A stretch of DNA of 64,000 nt, taken from contig OX335651.1 of NCBI GenBank assembly GCA_946894095.1, positions 14,716,501 to 14,780,500 of the forward strand, written 5' to 3'. Under the pieces are notes generated by a model. It saw only the letters and a program-made list of their open reading frames with translations. It did not search any database and was not told the DNA's origin. This document shows, in pieces, positions 11,326-22,300 of the stretch. Numbering within the stretch: the stretch's first letter is position 1; each line of letters begins with the position of its first letter. A program made the position numbers and the translations under genes. Source of the DNA: Incurvaria masculella. Lineage: Eukaryota; Arthropoda; Insecta; Lepidoptera; Incurvariidae.

Positions 11326-11479
11326 ATGGTGGCATCCTCGCCAATGAGTCCAATAAACAACAATTTCGATGACAGCCCAACTGTGGAAAATTCCGCCGAA
11401 ACATCTCAATTCCATTGTGTGAGGACACGGCGCGTTGACAATGGTTCTGCTATATGCTCTTTAAATAGTACAATTACCA
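11326..11479 (+). CDS. Candidate first coding exon, unknown protein
   Basis: An ATG in a good insect start context (CTAAAATGG) opens 51 codons plus one base, ending at a near-ideal donor (ACCA|GTAAGTATTT); without splicing the frame stops at 11491. The peptide begins MVASSPMSPINNNFDDSPT and later contains HCVRTRRVDNG. It is polar, Ser/Asn/Asp-rich and has no signal peptide, like a cytoplasmic N-terminus. Codons favour a purine first and vary in third position, unlike the random frames nearby. A plausible acceptor (GTTATTTCAAG) lies just upstream at about 11306. No downstream partner exon was identified. The function is unknown. Confidence 0.5.
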
Positions 11480-11493
11480 GTAAGTATTTCTAG

Positions 11494-13482
11494 GTGAACA
11501 TAACATGTATTGTGTGAGTAAGAGTTAACAATCAATTGAATGTCAATAGTCTGCCGTCGTATAAGGTTAATGGTCCGCTTAAATAAAAGGAGCATTTGTT
11601 TTTGTAGGACTTGCAACAGGTGACATTAAGAAAATGGCATCGTTACAATCACAAACGTATTAGTACGTATTAAGCAAATATTGGTGAACAAAAAGATACT
11701 AAAGTAAATATGTGAAAAATTATAATGCAATTATTTTCAGCTTGATATATGGATATAACCTAAAGCTTTAGAGTATTATTAAATTATTGTATATACTATA
11801 ACCTCTGTCTTAAATTGTACATTTATACAACAAGAAAATAAATTGAAATTGAAATACAGATCATTTTCATTGTGTGTAAGAGTTTTCAATACTGTTTTCC
11901 CAAATTAATATCACAGGTAACAACATGTCTCAAAGCCCCTGGCTTATTAAAGGTTTTGAGTTGATGTGTACATTATTTTTAAGGAATGTTCATAAGGCTG
12001 AAAAATGACATCTATAAATAGCATAAAACATATTTACACAATTTGCCAATGCTACGCAATTCCAAGAGCAGCAAAGTTGCAAAACCTTATCACATTCGTA
12101 TATGGAAGACCGCTTGTCGCTGGCGGATCGTAAAATTATACTGTCTACTTGTGGTTTCTTCTTACACGTGTCGAGTAAATTTGCTATACATGAAACCCCT
12201 TCCCTCGATGTGCTCGTTTGCAATGTCAGTACCTTCAGTCTTTCTAGACCCAGCGATATTATTCCAAGATATCATATGATACATATGCATAAATCCGTAG
12301 GTACGTGCATAGATACTATGAAGGAGCAAAACCCAAGTTTCTGATTACAATTTATGGGCCTGGATTGCATCAGAGCAACAAGAGGCGATATTGTCCTACC
12401 TACATAATTACTTAATGCATTGGCCACAATTTGTCACCTTTGAATCCGGATTGCGCACGTCCCACAAGTCCTCAGCTTCTCTCCACCCTTATCTTCAAGT
12501 CACTTCATTTCATAACCTCAAAACGCTTCGGCCGCAGTGGTCGCATGCCACCCAAGTTGGGAACGCGAGCGGCAGCTTGCGGCATAGCTTGCGGCATGAC
12601 GCGAGTGTTGCCATGCCGCAGGAGTCGTGCGACATTGTAGCGCATGCTCTACTTTGGCATACTACGATGTCGCATGGATTGCTCTTGTGTAATTCAACTT
12701 AAACCTATCTTTAAAAAAATACCGTGAATGCTGGTTATAGATAATGCTTGTAACATTAATGGTACAGAGTAAATCTAATATATTTTTTTTATTATATTAT
12801 TATTATTTTATAGTATTGGATTTTTAGTTTTAGTTACTTTTGTTTTATTAATTTGTATTATTAGTGTTTTCAAATTCGAATTCAAAATGATTTATTTCGT
12901 TTCATAAAACAAGTAGGTGGTACAGTTTTATATTCCAAGGTTACATCAGGTTTTTTGAAACGTGCCATTGATGGTACTAATAGTTCCTACATCCTGTAAA
13001 AGAATACGATTCTGCACAACAGGGTGTAGGTCCCGTTGGACTTAGTTAGCAGACGGTAGCGAAGCACTATGTTATGTTATAGGCGTGGGTGTGTGGGTGT
13101 ACATAGGTACAATTGGAACTCACTTGCGAAACGAATTGTGTTATATAATAATACCTCTATTTAGGTAATCACTTAAAACCATTCCACATCTAATTTTTCC
13201 ACCAACACTTGCATAAATTAATTGATAATTTGGCGGTTTTAATAAACTTTCGATTCACGACGGCCTGTAAATAAATATGTTCAACCATATATAATGATAT
13301 TCACTTAGGCTTTCTTAAACCAAGCCGAGTCCTCAAGATTTGCACTGTTTTCATAAGGTAGGTTGTAAAACCAGCTTAGGTTTTTCCATTTTCACGACAG
13401 CGAGAAAAATATTGCCACCACATCCAGAAGCTTACGCGAAACATGGAGACAAATACAATTCATGATAACGAAATTCACTTAC
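11494..13482. other. AT-rich DNA, intron-like
   Basis: No gene. Low-complexity AT sequence sits at 12781-12870. A 12-mer (AGCTTGCGGCAT) repeats in tandem near 12575-12600 inside a GC-richer patch (12460-12690) with TGCGGCATG / CATGCCGCA inverted copies; this patch may be an unrecognised element. The open frames there overlap in two frames and are not convincing. Confidence 0.4.
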
Positions 13483-13512
13483 CGAGATGTGAAACCCCCG
13501 AAAGTTCTGAAT
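13483..13512 (-). CDS. Candidate 30-nt microexon
   Basis: Exactly 30 nt lie between an excellent acceptor (branch-like CTAACCTAAT, then TTTTTGTTTCTTTCAG) and an excellent donor (CTCG|GTAAGTGAA), all on the minus strand. All three frames are open. In phase 1, which the other minus-strand candidates share, it encodes SELSGVSHL between split codons. The bare sequence is too short to assign to a family. If real, it is an internal microexon of a gene with introns of many kilobases; its neighbours would be 21092-21145 upstream and 10207-10338 downstream. Confidence 0.5.
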
Positions 13513-15811
13513 CTGAAAGAAACAAAAATGATTAGGTTAGTTGAACCACTGAACAAAATGGTAAAGCAATGAATGAACTGGTTAGAATTCAACACAATGT
13601 TTCTAAATTGCTAAGTGCGTTAACGTTCTTGTGTAAAACATATATAATGTACATTTTATTTATATGGTAATACTACTAAGCTGTGCAACCGTTACCATGA
13701 TTATTTTGGAGATGGTCAAAGATGAACTCATGTTAGCTATGCAATTGGTTTAACACAAACAAGATTTTGACATACATGTTTTACTGCAGACTCCTGTGCT
13801 TATGGTTTCACTACGATTCCACATATATTTTAAAATACATAATCATAAAACTCATATGTAACCCTTTTTTTCCAAGTGTGTCTGTTTAATATTTCCTAAA
13901 TATTTCGTATTAAATTCTTTGAATATAAATTCCTTGGTCACTTGGAAAATTTGATCTTATAATTCCTTCTGTTAGATTAATTAATTTTGCAACTACAACT
14001 TGATGGCAATTTTAAAGTTAAAATTCCTTGATGACTAATGTAAACTTGAGCCCATAATTCATTATGTTTTACTGTTCAATTAATACATTTTGCAGCTGTA
14101 ACTTGATTGCAATTTCAAATTGCTATTTATTGATGGATCAAGTCGTTAACCATTAGGCTATCTGTCTGATGGGTAACAGCTTGATACGTTATTATTTTGC
14201 AGCTCTGAATGGAAGTGTTTACCGCGATACTCGGTCGGGGTCCTTCTTGACGTCTGCAAAAATATCGCCTTTCTAGTGCTGGTCAATATTATTGATCTAA
14301 AAATAAACTCTATTTACGCGCAAGTCCAGTGAATGGTTGGTATCGTGGAAATATATCACTTGGTTATCAATCCAAACGTATTACAAAGAAAACATTCATT
14401 GTTATTATGTATCTATCCTGAATTGTTAAACGCAGCAGCTGAGCTTAGATCATAGAGCACTTTTGTATATCCAGATGACTTTTATCTTGGTGCATTGCAT
14501 TTAGCACTGTTTAATAAATCTCAGAGCCCCGTTGACTTCACGGCAGTCTTAAGGACTAAAAAAGTCAACGGTTAAGAATTGTGATCTCGATAATTCTGTT
14601 CTCGGGAGTCAGAAATATCACCCATGATGATCTTTATGTTTAACCGACAAACATCTTAAAAACAAATCCATCTGCGAATGTTCCGATTCTGAATTATCTC
14701 GTCGCTCCAAAAATCACAACGATCGAACCAGGGAGTTTTTATCATGGTTCACCTGACAAACCTTATCTACAAATCATCTACAAATAAACAGATCCAAGGT
14801 GGAACCGTATTATCTTAAAAGCCTAAAAAAGGCATGTCATGCGGAAAATACTACTGGCTGTGTTGTTGCCACACAAAATTTAATCAAGCGCAAACAAATT
14901 TCAATATACACAAGTATAAAGATAGCGGCCAAACGATAAGAGGTCACAGTCTGCGGGGGACCACCTCATAAAAATATCTAAGTATAATATTATCCAGACG
15001 TCTGGGGCCAACACTGATGCAATGAGGATCACTTGTTGACCTCAAGACCTGGGATCTGGCGTATTAATCGTTCGCAGTGGAAAACAACATCGCGATTACT
15101 ACTAGTTATTCCGTTGTTTGCGGAATGGAAATTTTGCATCATGAGATACGTATGGAAGCATGGAGGAACACGAATAAAGGAAGAGGCATAGAGGCAAGAG
15201 GAAAAGGCATATACTGAAGCAGTTTACATTCGAGAAAATGTATGAGTAGGTATAGAAACGAGTCAATCTTGTTTGTAATTGTATGTAACGAATTGACGAT
15301 GAGGATTTTAAGAACAATTCTGTCAACTTTGCCAATAATTATTCGTATTCGCGGGTCAATCATAAATTCATAATAATATTCAAAGACAACACAATCTGTA
15401 TACCAGTAAAGTTTGGGTATGGGTATGGGTTAATGGGCTTTATTGGGTTCATACAATCCGCGGATCAGACGGTGTTATTGTGTCGTGACTGGTGTAGTTT
15501 GACTACCAGAATTAACTAAATATACTTAACGTGTTTGAATGGCGTGATCTCGGTTATATATTTGCCACTAAGCTTATTTTATTTGTTTACAAAAAGATTC
15601 GCATCAGATGGTCGGTGTCATAATTAAAAATTTTAGTAAACTTATTCCTAACATATTGTTAGTATTTATTATCCCCATCGACTTGGATTATTTCTACCTG
15701 CTTGTTATTGCGTCCAAATCCCTCTTTGCACAAGTATATTTTAATAACATACTTCAATCAAATATAACTTACGGTTACGGTATCGAATGTTAGATCCAGC
15801 ATGAATGCAGC
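13513..15811. other. AT-rich DNA, no gene seen
   Basis: Nothing is recognised. Overlapping minus-strand frames at 15102-15363 are AT-rich and hydrophobic in both frames, which is typical of noise. The TATGGGTATGGGT repeat near 15417 is a very short tandem. Confidence 0.4.
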
Positions 15812-16114
15812 TTTTTAGGGTTCCGTACCTAAAGGGTGTAAACGGAGCCCTATTACTTAGCCTCCGCTGTCCGTCCGTCCGTCCGTACGTCTGTCAAAGG
15901 ACTGTATCTCATGAACCGTAATAGGTAGGCAGCTGAAATTTTCACAGTGTGTGTATTTATTTTGACTCTGTAACAACAAATAGGTCAAATAAAAAAATAA
16001 AAAATTAAAGGGATGCACCCACACAAAAAATGAGATTTTTTCGTGATAAATCTTGTACGATGGAACGGAACCGTTCGACGTGTGCGAGTACGACTCGCAC
16101 ATGGCCGGTTTTTA
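15812..16114 (-). mobile_element. GTCY-D repeat, full copy
   Basis: A complete minus-strand copy. It starts CTTTTTAGGGTTCCGTACCT, carries (GTCC)n at about 15868-15893, the block CTGTATCTCATGAACCGTAA, and ends GACTCGCACATGGCCGGTTT. Overlapping open frames on both strands are artefacts. Confidence 0.92.
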
Positions 16115-16659
16115 ATGTAGCCTTTGAAAAATTTAACTGTAACACGTCGATGCACATAATAAATACTAGATTTATTTTGTATGCATTTCATGTCATGATA
16201 CTTCATACTCTGCACAGCACTTTTGCCTTCTGCCAAGTTGAATGGCGTGAAATCTAAGTGGGTGTGACACTACACTTTACATAACGCTTGCAGGTACCCA
16301 CAGCACCCGCCAGCCACAAGGCTGCCCTGATTGGAGAATCGAGCGAAGTCCACTGGGTCATTAAGTGGTTACTAGCATTACTAGTTCTAATTCCTAAGAC
16401 GCCATCGCAACACTTATATGATTCACCTGCATTAGTATAACACGTGTACCTATGCTGAGAAAGTATCAGATGTACAGGTATAGATAATACGTTTCAGAAA
16501 TTGACCTGGCGTAAATCTTTAGTGTTTAGCTTATTTCCCCGTATGAGTAAACATATTTTTAATTTTATTTATTATATTTTTAAAAAATAAAATGCGAATT
16601 GGTCACAATCCCTTTAATTCGTTGTATTACTCAGTGGATTTTTTTATTAGATGGGCAAT
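16115..16659. other. Unique DNA, no gene seen
   Basis: No coding or repeat signal recognised. Confidence 0.35.
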
Positions 16660-16733
16660 ACTTGATTTCGTCGTCCCACCTGGCGGGTGATCTTCCCACA
16701 ATCCATTTTCCTGTCCACGGCCGCCAGTGTAGA
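16660..16733 (-). pseudogene. Retrotransposon reverse-transcriptase tail scrap
   Basis: Read on the minus strand, this encodes the conserved tail WRPWTGK..VGR..ARWDDE. That motif follows the reverse-transcriptase domain in the common lepidopteran endonuclease-reverse transcriptase elements; the same block is at 21542-21612 on the plus strand. Only about 25 codons remain, and a SINE-A fragment follows immediately. Confidence 0.75.
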
Positions 16734-16740
16734 TATTATG

Positions 16741-16872
16741 TACCTTCCTCATATTGCGCGGCTGCAATTGAACTAGATGGAAACCCGGACAATTTTCATT
16801 GCCGCTTCGACCATCGTTCATTCAATGCGATAGTGCCAACCCGGGCGGGATTCACCCTATTACCTAGTGGGA
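16741..16872 (-). mobile_element. SINE-A middle fragment
   Basis: A minus-strand body fragment: TTGAACTAGATGGAAA, TTCATTGCCGCTTCGACCAT and CCAACCCGGGCGGGATT. Both ends are truncated. Confidence 0.8.
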
Positions 16873-18452
16873 AGAAAGGGAAAACGGTTCTTATTGGTGC
16901 AAAGATTTAACAAAACTTACATTTTCTCACATCTTACGCCGGTTACGCCCCTGCAACCCAAATTAACCAAATATATGGTTTTCGGTCTTCATCAATGGTA
17001 CTCATTTATCTTTGAACCTATAAACAGGGTTCGAAACGTGACACCTACCAACTTTATTGCAAAGGACACATAGAAAGTAATAGAATTTGAGGCACAAATT
17101 AATCGTAAATATGGAATATATACGGAATAACAAAATCGTCCAATGAATTTGAAAATGTCTGCATGCACCTACATATGCTACATACATATGTTACATACAT
17201 AAGTTTCCTCAGTGAAATAAAGAAATATCTTTCCGATATTTTGCAAATTAAATAAACCAACTGAAATCTAGGTCTGTACGTTTTTGTTTTTTCGATAAAT
17301 TAACTTATATCCGTGATATATGGCTAGACAAATTAAAGAAGGGGTATATAATGGGTATAAGCGAAAAAAAAAACAAAACGTGCAGACGTAGCTCTCAGTT
17401 GATTAATATAATGTGCAAAATTTCAGATTTATTTTCCGATATAGACCTACTTTCATATGAATGAGACGTCAAAACACTTTCTCATAATTGGTCGTGTCAC
17501 TACCTAAGAACTAAATACCATACACTTACGTACAAATACGTTTCAGGTATTGAATCTCTCAAGTGTTTTACCTACTTGATAATCACGCCATTCTCGATAA
17601 GTTTGTGTTAGTCATCGTTACGTCGCTTCGTCGTTACGTACCGCTTCTGTAGGTTGGTATCTCAGTAGATGGTAAATATAGATATGTATGGTAGATAATC
17701 ATTTGTGTCACGCATATTTTCCATGACCCATGGTCAATCACGTGAAGGTAGGCAAGCCGAAAGTCTCCGCATACAACAGTGAAACTACAATGCATACAAC
17801 AAAGTATGTTGTTGTATGCATTGAAATTGGTTTTTCAATTCTGTAACTATAATCTCTACAATTTCTGTATAATTAAATCCCTAAATGATTTCAAAAACGA
17901 AATTAAAACGAAACCAGTTATAAACATGTATACTGCCTACTATGGATTAATATTTGAGATAACTAAACTGAAAAAACCTTCAATTGTCAGTTTTCTATCC
18001 GTCCAAGTCCGTCGAGTGAGCCTTACAATCGTAATTGAAACGCTAAAATTCAGAAATCGTTTCAAAGATTCAAATTCAACAGAGAAGTTAGCTCACATTA
18101 AAAAACTACAAGCTAGCGCTATCTGTCGGCAGAGTCAGAAACTTTTTCCCTTAGCCATCTAGCGACGAAACGCGGCGACGAATCACCAAACCATGCAACT
18201 AAATTTAACTTAAACACCGCCATCTGTAAGACAACGCCGACATTATTTTTCCTTAGACATCTTGCGGCGAAATGAAGTACCAAATAGTTCAGTTGCTCAT
18301 CACATGATGGCAGTCACGCAAGTGGATTATTCGTTTTGTTGAAAACCGGTATGGTGGCTGTGCTGAGAGACCAAAGGTGCTCATCAATACCAAATCCACT
18401 TCACCTCGCGAAACCACGCACAGCGAGGCATCATACCAGCGGATTTGGGGAC
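16873..18452. other. Unique DNA with a perfect hairpin
   Basis: A 15-bp perfect inverted repeat (CAATGCATACAACAA at 17789-17803, inverse at 17810-17824) has a 6-nt loop. A weak minus-strand exon-like segment with acceptor GGGTTGCAG and donor GTAAGTTTTG lies at about 16925-16954. The 127-codon plus-strand frame 17779-18162 shows no domain. No gene is supported. Confidence 0.4.
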
Positions 18453-18947
18453 TATCGCTGAGTTATCGAGCTTGTTCAAATTACATTTGAAGATTCCCAG
18501 GTTTATACCTACCATATTCTGTGTTTATACGTTTGAGGAATCTCTTTGGTTTGAGGAAAGACACCAGCAGGTCTATTCCTGGCATTCAGTAATCAGGAAT
18601 CAGGGATCCTGAGTCTAGAAAACCACTTTTGTAACGGTTTTCAAAGCGATTTTCTTGACGAAAATATTCCGGAGCATAGTTTTTTTAATCAATCAAGGTT
18701 TTACGTACAAAAACTCGCTTTGAGAATCGCTATAAAAGCGGTTTTCTAGACTCAGGATACCTGATTACTGAATGCCAGGAATAGACCTGCTGCCGGCAGA
18801 CATTTCCATATCTTGGCGGTGCGGCAGAGAAATTAGTTCGAGAAACGGTTCGTTTTTAAGGAACCGTCTGCCGTCGGGTGCATTTCAACATACCTACAAC
18901 CTGGAAGTCTTCAAGCGCATTTTGAACAAGCTCGATAGCTCAGCGAT
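18453..18947. mobile_element. Fold-back element H with retroelement tails
   Basis: About 500 bp forming one large imperfect palindrome. The outer arms pair ATCGCTGAGTTATCGAGCTT with its inverse at the right end; the inner arms pair GCAGGTCTATTCCTGGCATT (about 18570) with its inverse near 18790. The centre holds ATTCCGGAGCATAG. The right arm reads on the plus strand as a short terminus (RNRLPSGAFQHTYNLEVFKR, then a stop at 18948), which resembles the C-terminal end of jockey/CR1-like reverse transcriptases. So the structure may be two 3' ends of one retroelement in inverted contact. A second member is at 36720-36910. Confidence 0.7.
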
Positions 18948-19155
18948 TTAGATTTTATCGATATCAGCAATAGTCCGCACATTGCCACGCTGAGCATGGT
19001 TTTCGTAATTTTTTCGTCATCTATTCATGTCATATATTTAAACCAAACACTCCTTTCTCGATTCTAGTCTCAAGATCGTTTTTCAATTGACATTGCTCTC
19101 GAACCCAGTCGTTTCGAAATTTGTCCGTTAGATTAACTCCGCAAACTTTCCTTAA

Positions 19156-20079
19156 GGCTGTTCCGACCCATATAAAGTTGTTTGCACACATAACGCAAAA
19201 AGTATTGTACTTTAAGCCACGCATTAATAATAAAAGTTTAATATAGTCATATCACTTGCCGCGAAAACCATTTCACAATTTCAGGATTATTGGTTTTGTT
19301 ACAATTTATTTAAATACAATTGTTATTTAACAGCGCCATCTAACGGTGTAAAACTTCTAATCGGCAATTACAACGAAACCATTAAACCTGAAATTGTGAA
19401 TATGTTTTCGCTGCAACTACTATTATTCCGGGAGGTCACGACATTTTTGGTCACGATAAGGTAAATGGCTGAATCTGGGTTCACATGTTAGAGACCAACC
19501 CTCTGATGCTAAATATGTCGGTCTGCCTGTGCCAAGTGGTTGCGTTATCTAGATTGGATATATAAAATATATGTTGGTATGTACCTGCTGATGAATATAC
19601 TGATTGTCTAGAAACATTGATACCTATTAATTATACAACAATAAACAGTCGGTTTTTTAATTAAAATCTTAACTATCCCTAAAGTTATATCTGTAACCTA
19701 AATCGCCTATAACTACGAAATGCAACCAACATTTTGTTCAGTTTTGGTATTGCTAAGCAAGTATGTATTGATACTTTCATGCTTCGTTATTTGCAGCCAT
19801 TTACCTTATCATATATATTTTTTGTCACCATAACATTTTTTTCAGGCGCCTTATCTAGGTAACGCAACCACTTGGTGCAGGCAGACTGACACATTTAGCT
19901 TCAGAGGGTTGGTCTTTATCCTGTGATCCCAGTTTCAGCCATTTACGTTATCGTTACCATTTTTGTCGCCACCTCCTAGTCTATATGGCTATATTTAATA
20001 TTTTTGACGAATTCGTGCCTTAAAGTGCAATTCTTTTTGCGTTCTGTGTAAAAAAAACATTGTATGGGTCGGAACATCC
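19156..20079. mobile_element. MITE-B, interrupted by MITE-E
   Basis: Begins after TTAA (19152-19155) with GGCTGTTCCGACCCATATAA and ends with the inverted partner TATGGGTCGGAACATCC, followed by TAA (a TTAA missing one base). About 75 bp of each end are inverted copies, and the middle (ACAGCGCCATCTAACGGTGT) is shared with the other copies. Without its insert it is about 366 bp. The TTAA duplication and the lack of a reading frame fit a piggyBac-type MITE. Confidence 0.9.
19426..19981 (+). mobile_element. MITE-E, copy 1, nested in MITE-B
   Basis: A 556-bp element flanked by TA on both sides. It begins TTCCGGGAGGTCACGACATT and ends GTCGCCACCTCCTAGTC. The first and last 125 bp are imperfect inverted repeats sharing ACCAACCCTCTGA, GTCTGCCTG and CCAAGTGGTTGCGTTA. 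The undisturbed MITE-B at 20613-20972 shows the empty site. No coding capacity; the TA target suggests a Tc1/mariner-driven MITE. Confidence 0.92.
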
Positions 20080-20612
20080 TAAGGAACACATTTCTATTGC
20101 ATTTATTCTACATTCGTATCACTTCTGCCATACCCGAGTATCGCTTCCATACATTAGTGTATGCACAAGTACATAGTTTTGAATCGCCATCCTAGATGTA
20201 GGCTTAATCACCCGGCTTTTCATAACGGCATTCATTACGCCGTTTACTCGATTTCCAGCACTTACTCTTCTTTTAGTGTCCTTATCACGCTACCCATCGC
20301 GGGAAAACATGCTTCCTAGATATACAAACTCATTCACCTGTTCTAACCTTTCATTATTTATACTTACATTTGTTACATTAACTTATATTATCCGTGATAT
20401 AAGCATATAAAAATGTGTACGCAAATATAAAAAGGCATTTATCATAAATAAAAGAAATTTATTAAAAAAATCTACAAGTACTGACATAGCCCTCAGGTAA
20501 TTTCTTCAAAGCTCAAAATATTAGAAAAATATTTCTTAATTTGACTGAGAAAACAGGCACGAGCCATTGTATAGAACTTCATCACCTAATTCCCAGACAT
20601 GGTCATCCTTAA

Positions 20613-20972
20613 GGCTGTTCCGACCCATATAAAGTTATTTGCACACATAACGCAAAAAGTATTGCACTTTAAGCCACGAATTAATAATAAAAGTTTAATA
20701 TAGTCATATTACTTGCAGCGAAAACAATTATCAATTTCAGGATTATTGGTTTTGTTACAATTAATTTAAATACGATTTTTATTTAACAGCGCCATCTAAC
20801 GGTGTAAAACTTCTAATCGGCAATTGAACGAAACCATTACCCCGGAAATTATAAATATGTTTTCGCTGCAACTACTATGGCTATATTTAATATTTTTTGT
20901 CGAATTCGTGCCTTAAAGTGCAATACTTGTTGCGTTCTGTGTAAAAAAAACATTGTATGGGTCGGAACATCC
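20613..20972. mobile_element. MITE-B, intact copy
   Basis: Preceded by TTAA (20609-20612) and followed by TTAC. It is 360 bp with both inverted ends (GGCTGTTCCGACCCATATAA; TGTATGGGTCGGAACATCC). The central GCCGATTAG/CTAATCGGC-type symmetry makes nearly the whole element self-complementary. The 90-codon frame at 20877 is spurious. Confidence 0.92.
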
Positions 20973-21091
20973 TTACCAAAGCTGGCTATTTTCACATCAC
21001 ATTTTCGGTCGATATTTTCTTACTGGACCCACTGGATTGTTTTATTGGTCTATCAACTATACGGCAAGTTAGAAACTAAAACAAATCTTAC

Positions 21092-21145
21092 CTGTGTCGT
21101 TGAGCAACAACGTGATGTCTGTGGTCGACCCATCGGTCGACATCG
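21092..21145 (-). CDS. Candidate 54-nt exon
   Basis: Bounded on the minus strand by a strong acceptor (TTGTTTTATTGTTTCAG) and a strong donor (ACACAG|GTAAGATTTG). It is 54 nt long, a multiple of three. In phase 1 it encodes MSTDGSTTDITLLLNDT between split codons; the other two frames are also open but look less natural. It lies between MITE-B (ends 20972) and a LINE remnant (starts 21362), so it would be a small host exon within transposon-filled introns. The split codon joins to 13483-13512 as GAT and from 52133-52207 as GCG. Family unknown. Confidence 0.5.
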
Positions 21146-21361
21146 CTGAAACAATAAAACAATTCGTTATTAATCAAACATTGAAAATAAATGCCATGAT
21201 GGGTTTTTTCATAATTTTAGAAACGTCTAAACGTTTATTTGCCCGTGTGGTCACAATACCCGCGTTTGCCCGAGAATATTTCGGGTGCAGGTGCGCGTTT
21301 TGCGTTCAAACTGTACCTTACCGCAATAAATAATTAGAAAGTAGTAATAAGCGCTGTCCAA

Positions 21362-21715
21362 AGGTTGAAAGTTGCCCAGCGAGCAACGGAGCGAGCCATG
21401 CTGGGAATATCGCTACGGGATAAGGTGCGTAACGTAGTCGTAAAAAAGTAGTCGATATTGGACACCGGGTGGCTAAGCTTAATTGGCAGTGGGCTGGTCA
21501 CGTCAGCCGAAGAGACGACGACCGTTGGAGTAACCGTGTCCTACACTGGCGGCCGTGGACAGGAAAACGAAGTGTGGGAAGACCACGACCGTAAGGTGGG
21601 ACGTCGACATCGAGTGCGTCGGCGGAAAGCAGTGGTTCCGTACCGCTGAGGGCCGGGAGGACTGAAGGAAAATTGGAAAGGCGTATGTCCAGCAGTGGAC
21701 GCAAACACGCTGACT
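21362..21715 (+). pseudogene. Endonuclease-reverse transcriptase C-terminal remnant
   Basis: Plus-strand remains of the C-terminus of a LINE protein family that is very common in Lepidoptera. In order: QRATERAMLGISLRDKVRN (21377 on) ending at a stop, then after a frameshift WQWAGHVSRRDDDRW (21484 on) and LHWRPWTGKRSVGRP, then after another shift RWDVDIECVGGKQWF, and finally GKAYVQQWT. Several stops and at least two frameshifts; only the last 110 or so codons remain and no catalytic domain is present. Confidence 0.9.
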
Positions 21716-22240
21716 GGCTGACTAAATGTTAAGTTAGTTTTGTAGCAGAATAATGCAGCTTTGTAATGTTTTATTTCAATGAATGCATTTATTTTTTGAT
21801 AAATATATTCAATAATGGAGTAGCTAGAGGTGACTTAGAAATAATTTGTTGGAATTCGAAAAAATCTTGCATGTTTATTTTGAGATGATTCTACGAGAAT
21901 TTAAAAAAGCTGATCTATTATCTTCTATTAAATAAAATGAACATCAAAGTATATAAGAACAAATCTAATAATATCAATATAAACTTGCGTTCCTGCTACC
22001 TACTCGCAGTGCAGTGCTGACTTCACAAAACGTATGTGATATTTATCACAGCAAATGATGGTACCATTAAAAATAAATGAATAAATGATGTACAAGAAAT
22101 AAATTTCTTTTTTCCCGACATTCTGTGTTGGCTGGATTTTCTGCCGTGGGCAAACAACGGTTTTGTAGGCTTGGCAGGAAATCTTGCCTTAATTAAATAC
22201 GTGGAGCAATGGTTAAAGTTAAATAATTAACCAATATCAG
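21716..22240. other. AT-rich DNA, no gene seen
   Basis: Follows the LINE 3' end (GCTGACTGGCTGACTAAATG could be its short tail repeat). Nothing else recognised. Confidence 0.35.
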
Positions 22241-22300
22241 CAGTATTCAGAGTGGGCGGACGAATACGCGGATTAAATTCGGACTAAATCGTAGTTCTCT
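22241..22300 (-). mobile_element. MITE-C end fragment
   Basis: About 60 bp of one end: GTATTCAGAGTGGGCGGACG then GGACTAAATCG. The rest is missing. Confidence 0.65.

Larger units (their letters stand above)
18975..20376 (-). pseudogene. Non-LTR reverse-transcriptase remnant, split by MITEs
   Basis: Decayed C-terminal part of a non-LTR reverse transcriptase read from 20376 down to 18975. The first piece (20083-20376) encodes ERLEQVNEFVYLGSMFSRDG, then RRVSAGNRVNGVMNAVMKSR and TLMYGSDTRVWQK, with in-frame stops. The second piece (18975-19155) continues with RKVCGVNLTDKFRND, QCQLKNDLETRIEKG and a frameshifted DDEKITKTML. These blocks in this order are typical of the thumb/C-terminal region of lepidopteran LINE proteins. 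The two pieces join exactly across the TTAA insertion site of MITE-B. No endonuclease or catalytic palm region is present. Dead copy. Confidence 0.85.

Noticed and set aside
17779..18162. 127-codon plus-strand open frame
   Set aside because: Starts inside a palindrome, has AT-driven residues and nothing recognisable.
19030..19224. 64-codon frame taken as an independent small gene
   Set aside because: Its first part is MITE-B end sequence and the rest (RKVCGVNLTD..., ETRIEKG) is the LINE remnant; it is an accidental fusion.
20877..21333. Overlapping plus-strand frames of 79-90 codons
   Set aside because: The first lies in MITE-B; the second runs antisense over the better-supported minus-strand exon 21092-21145.
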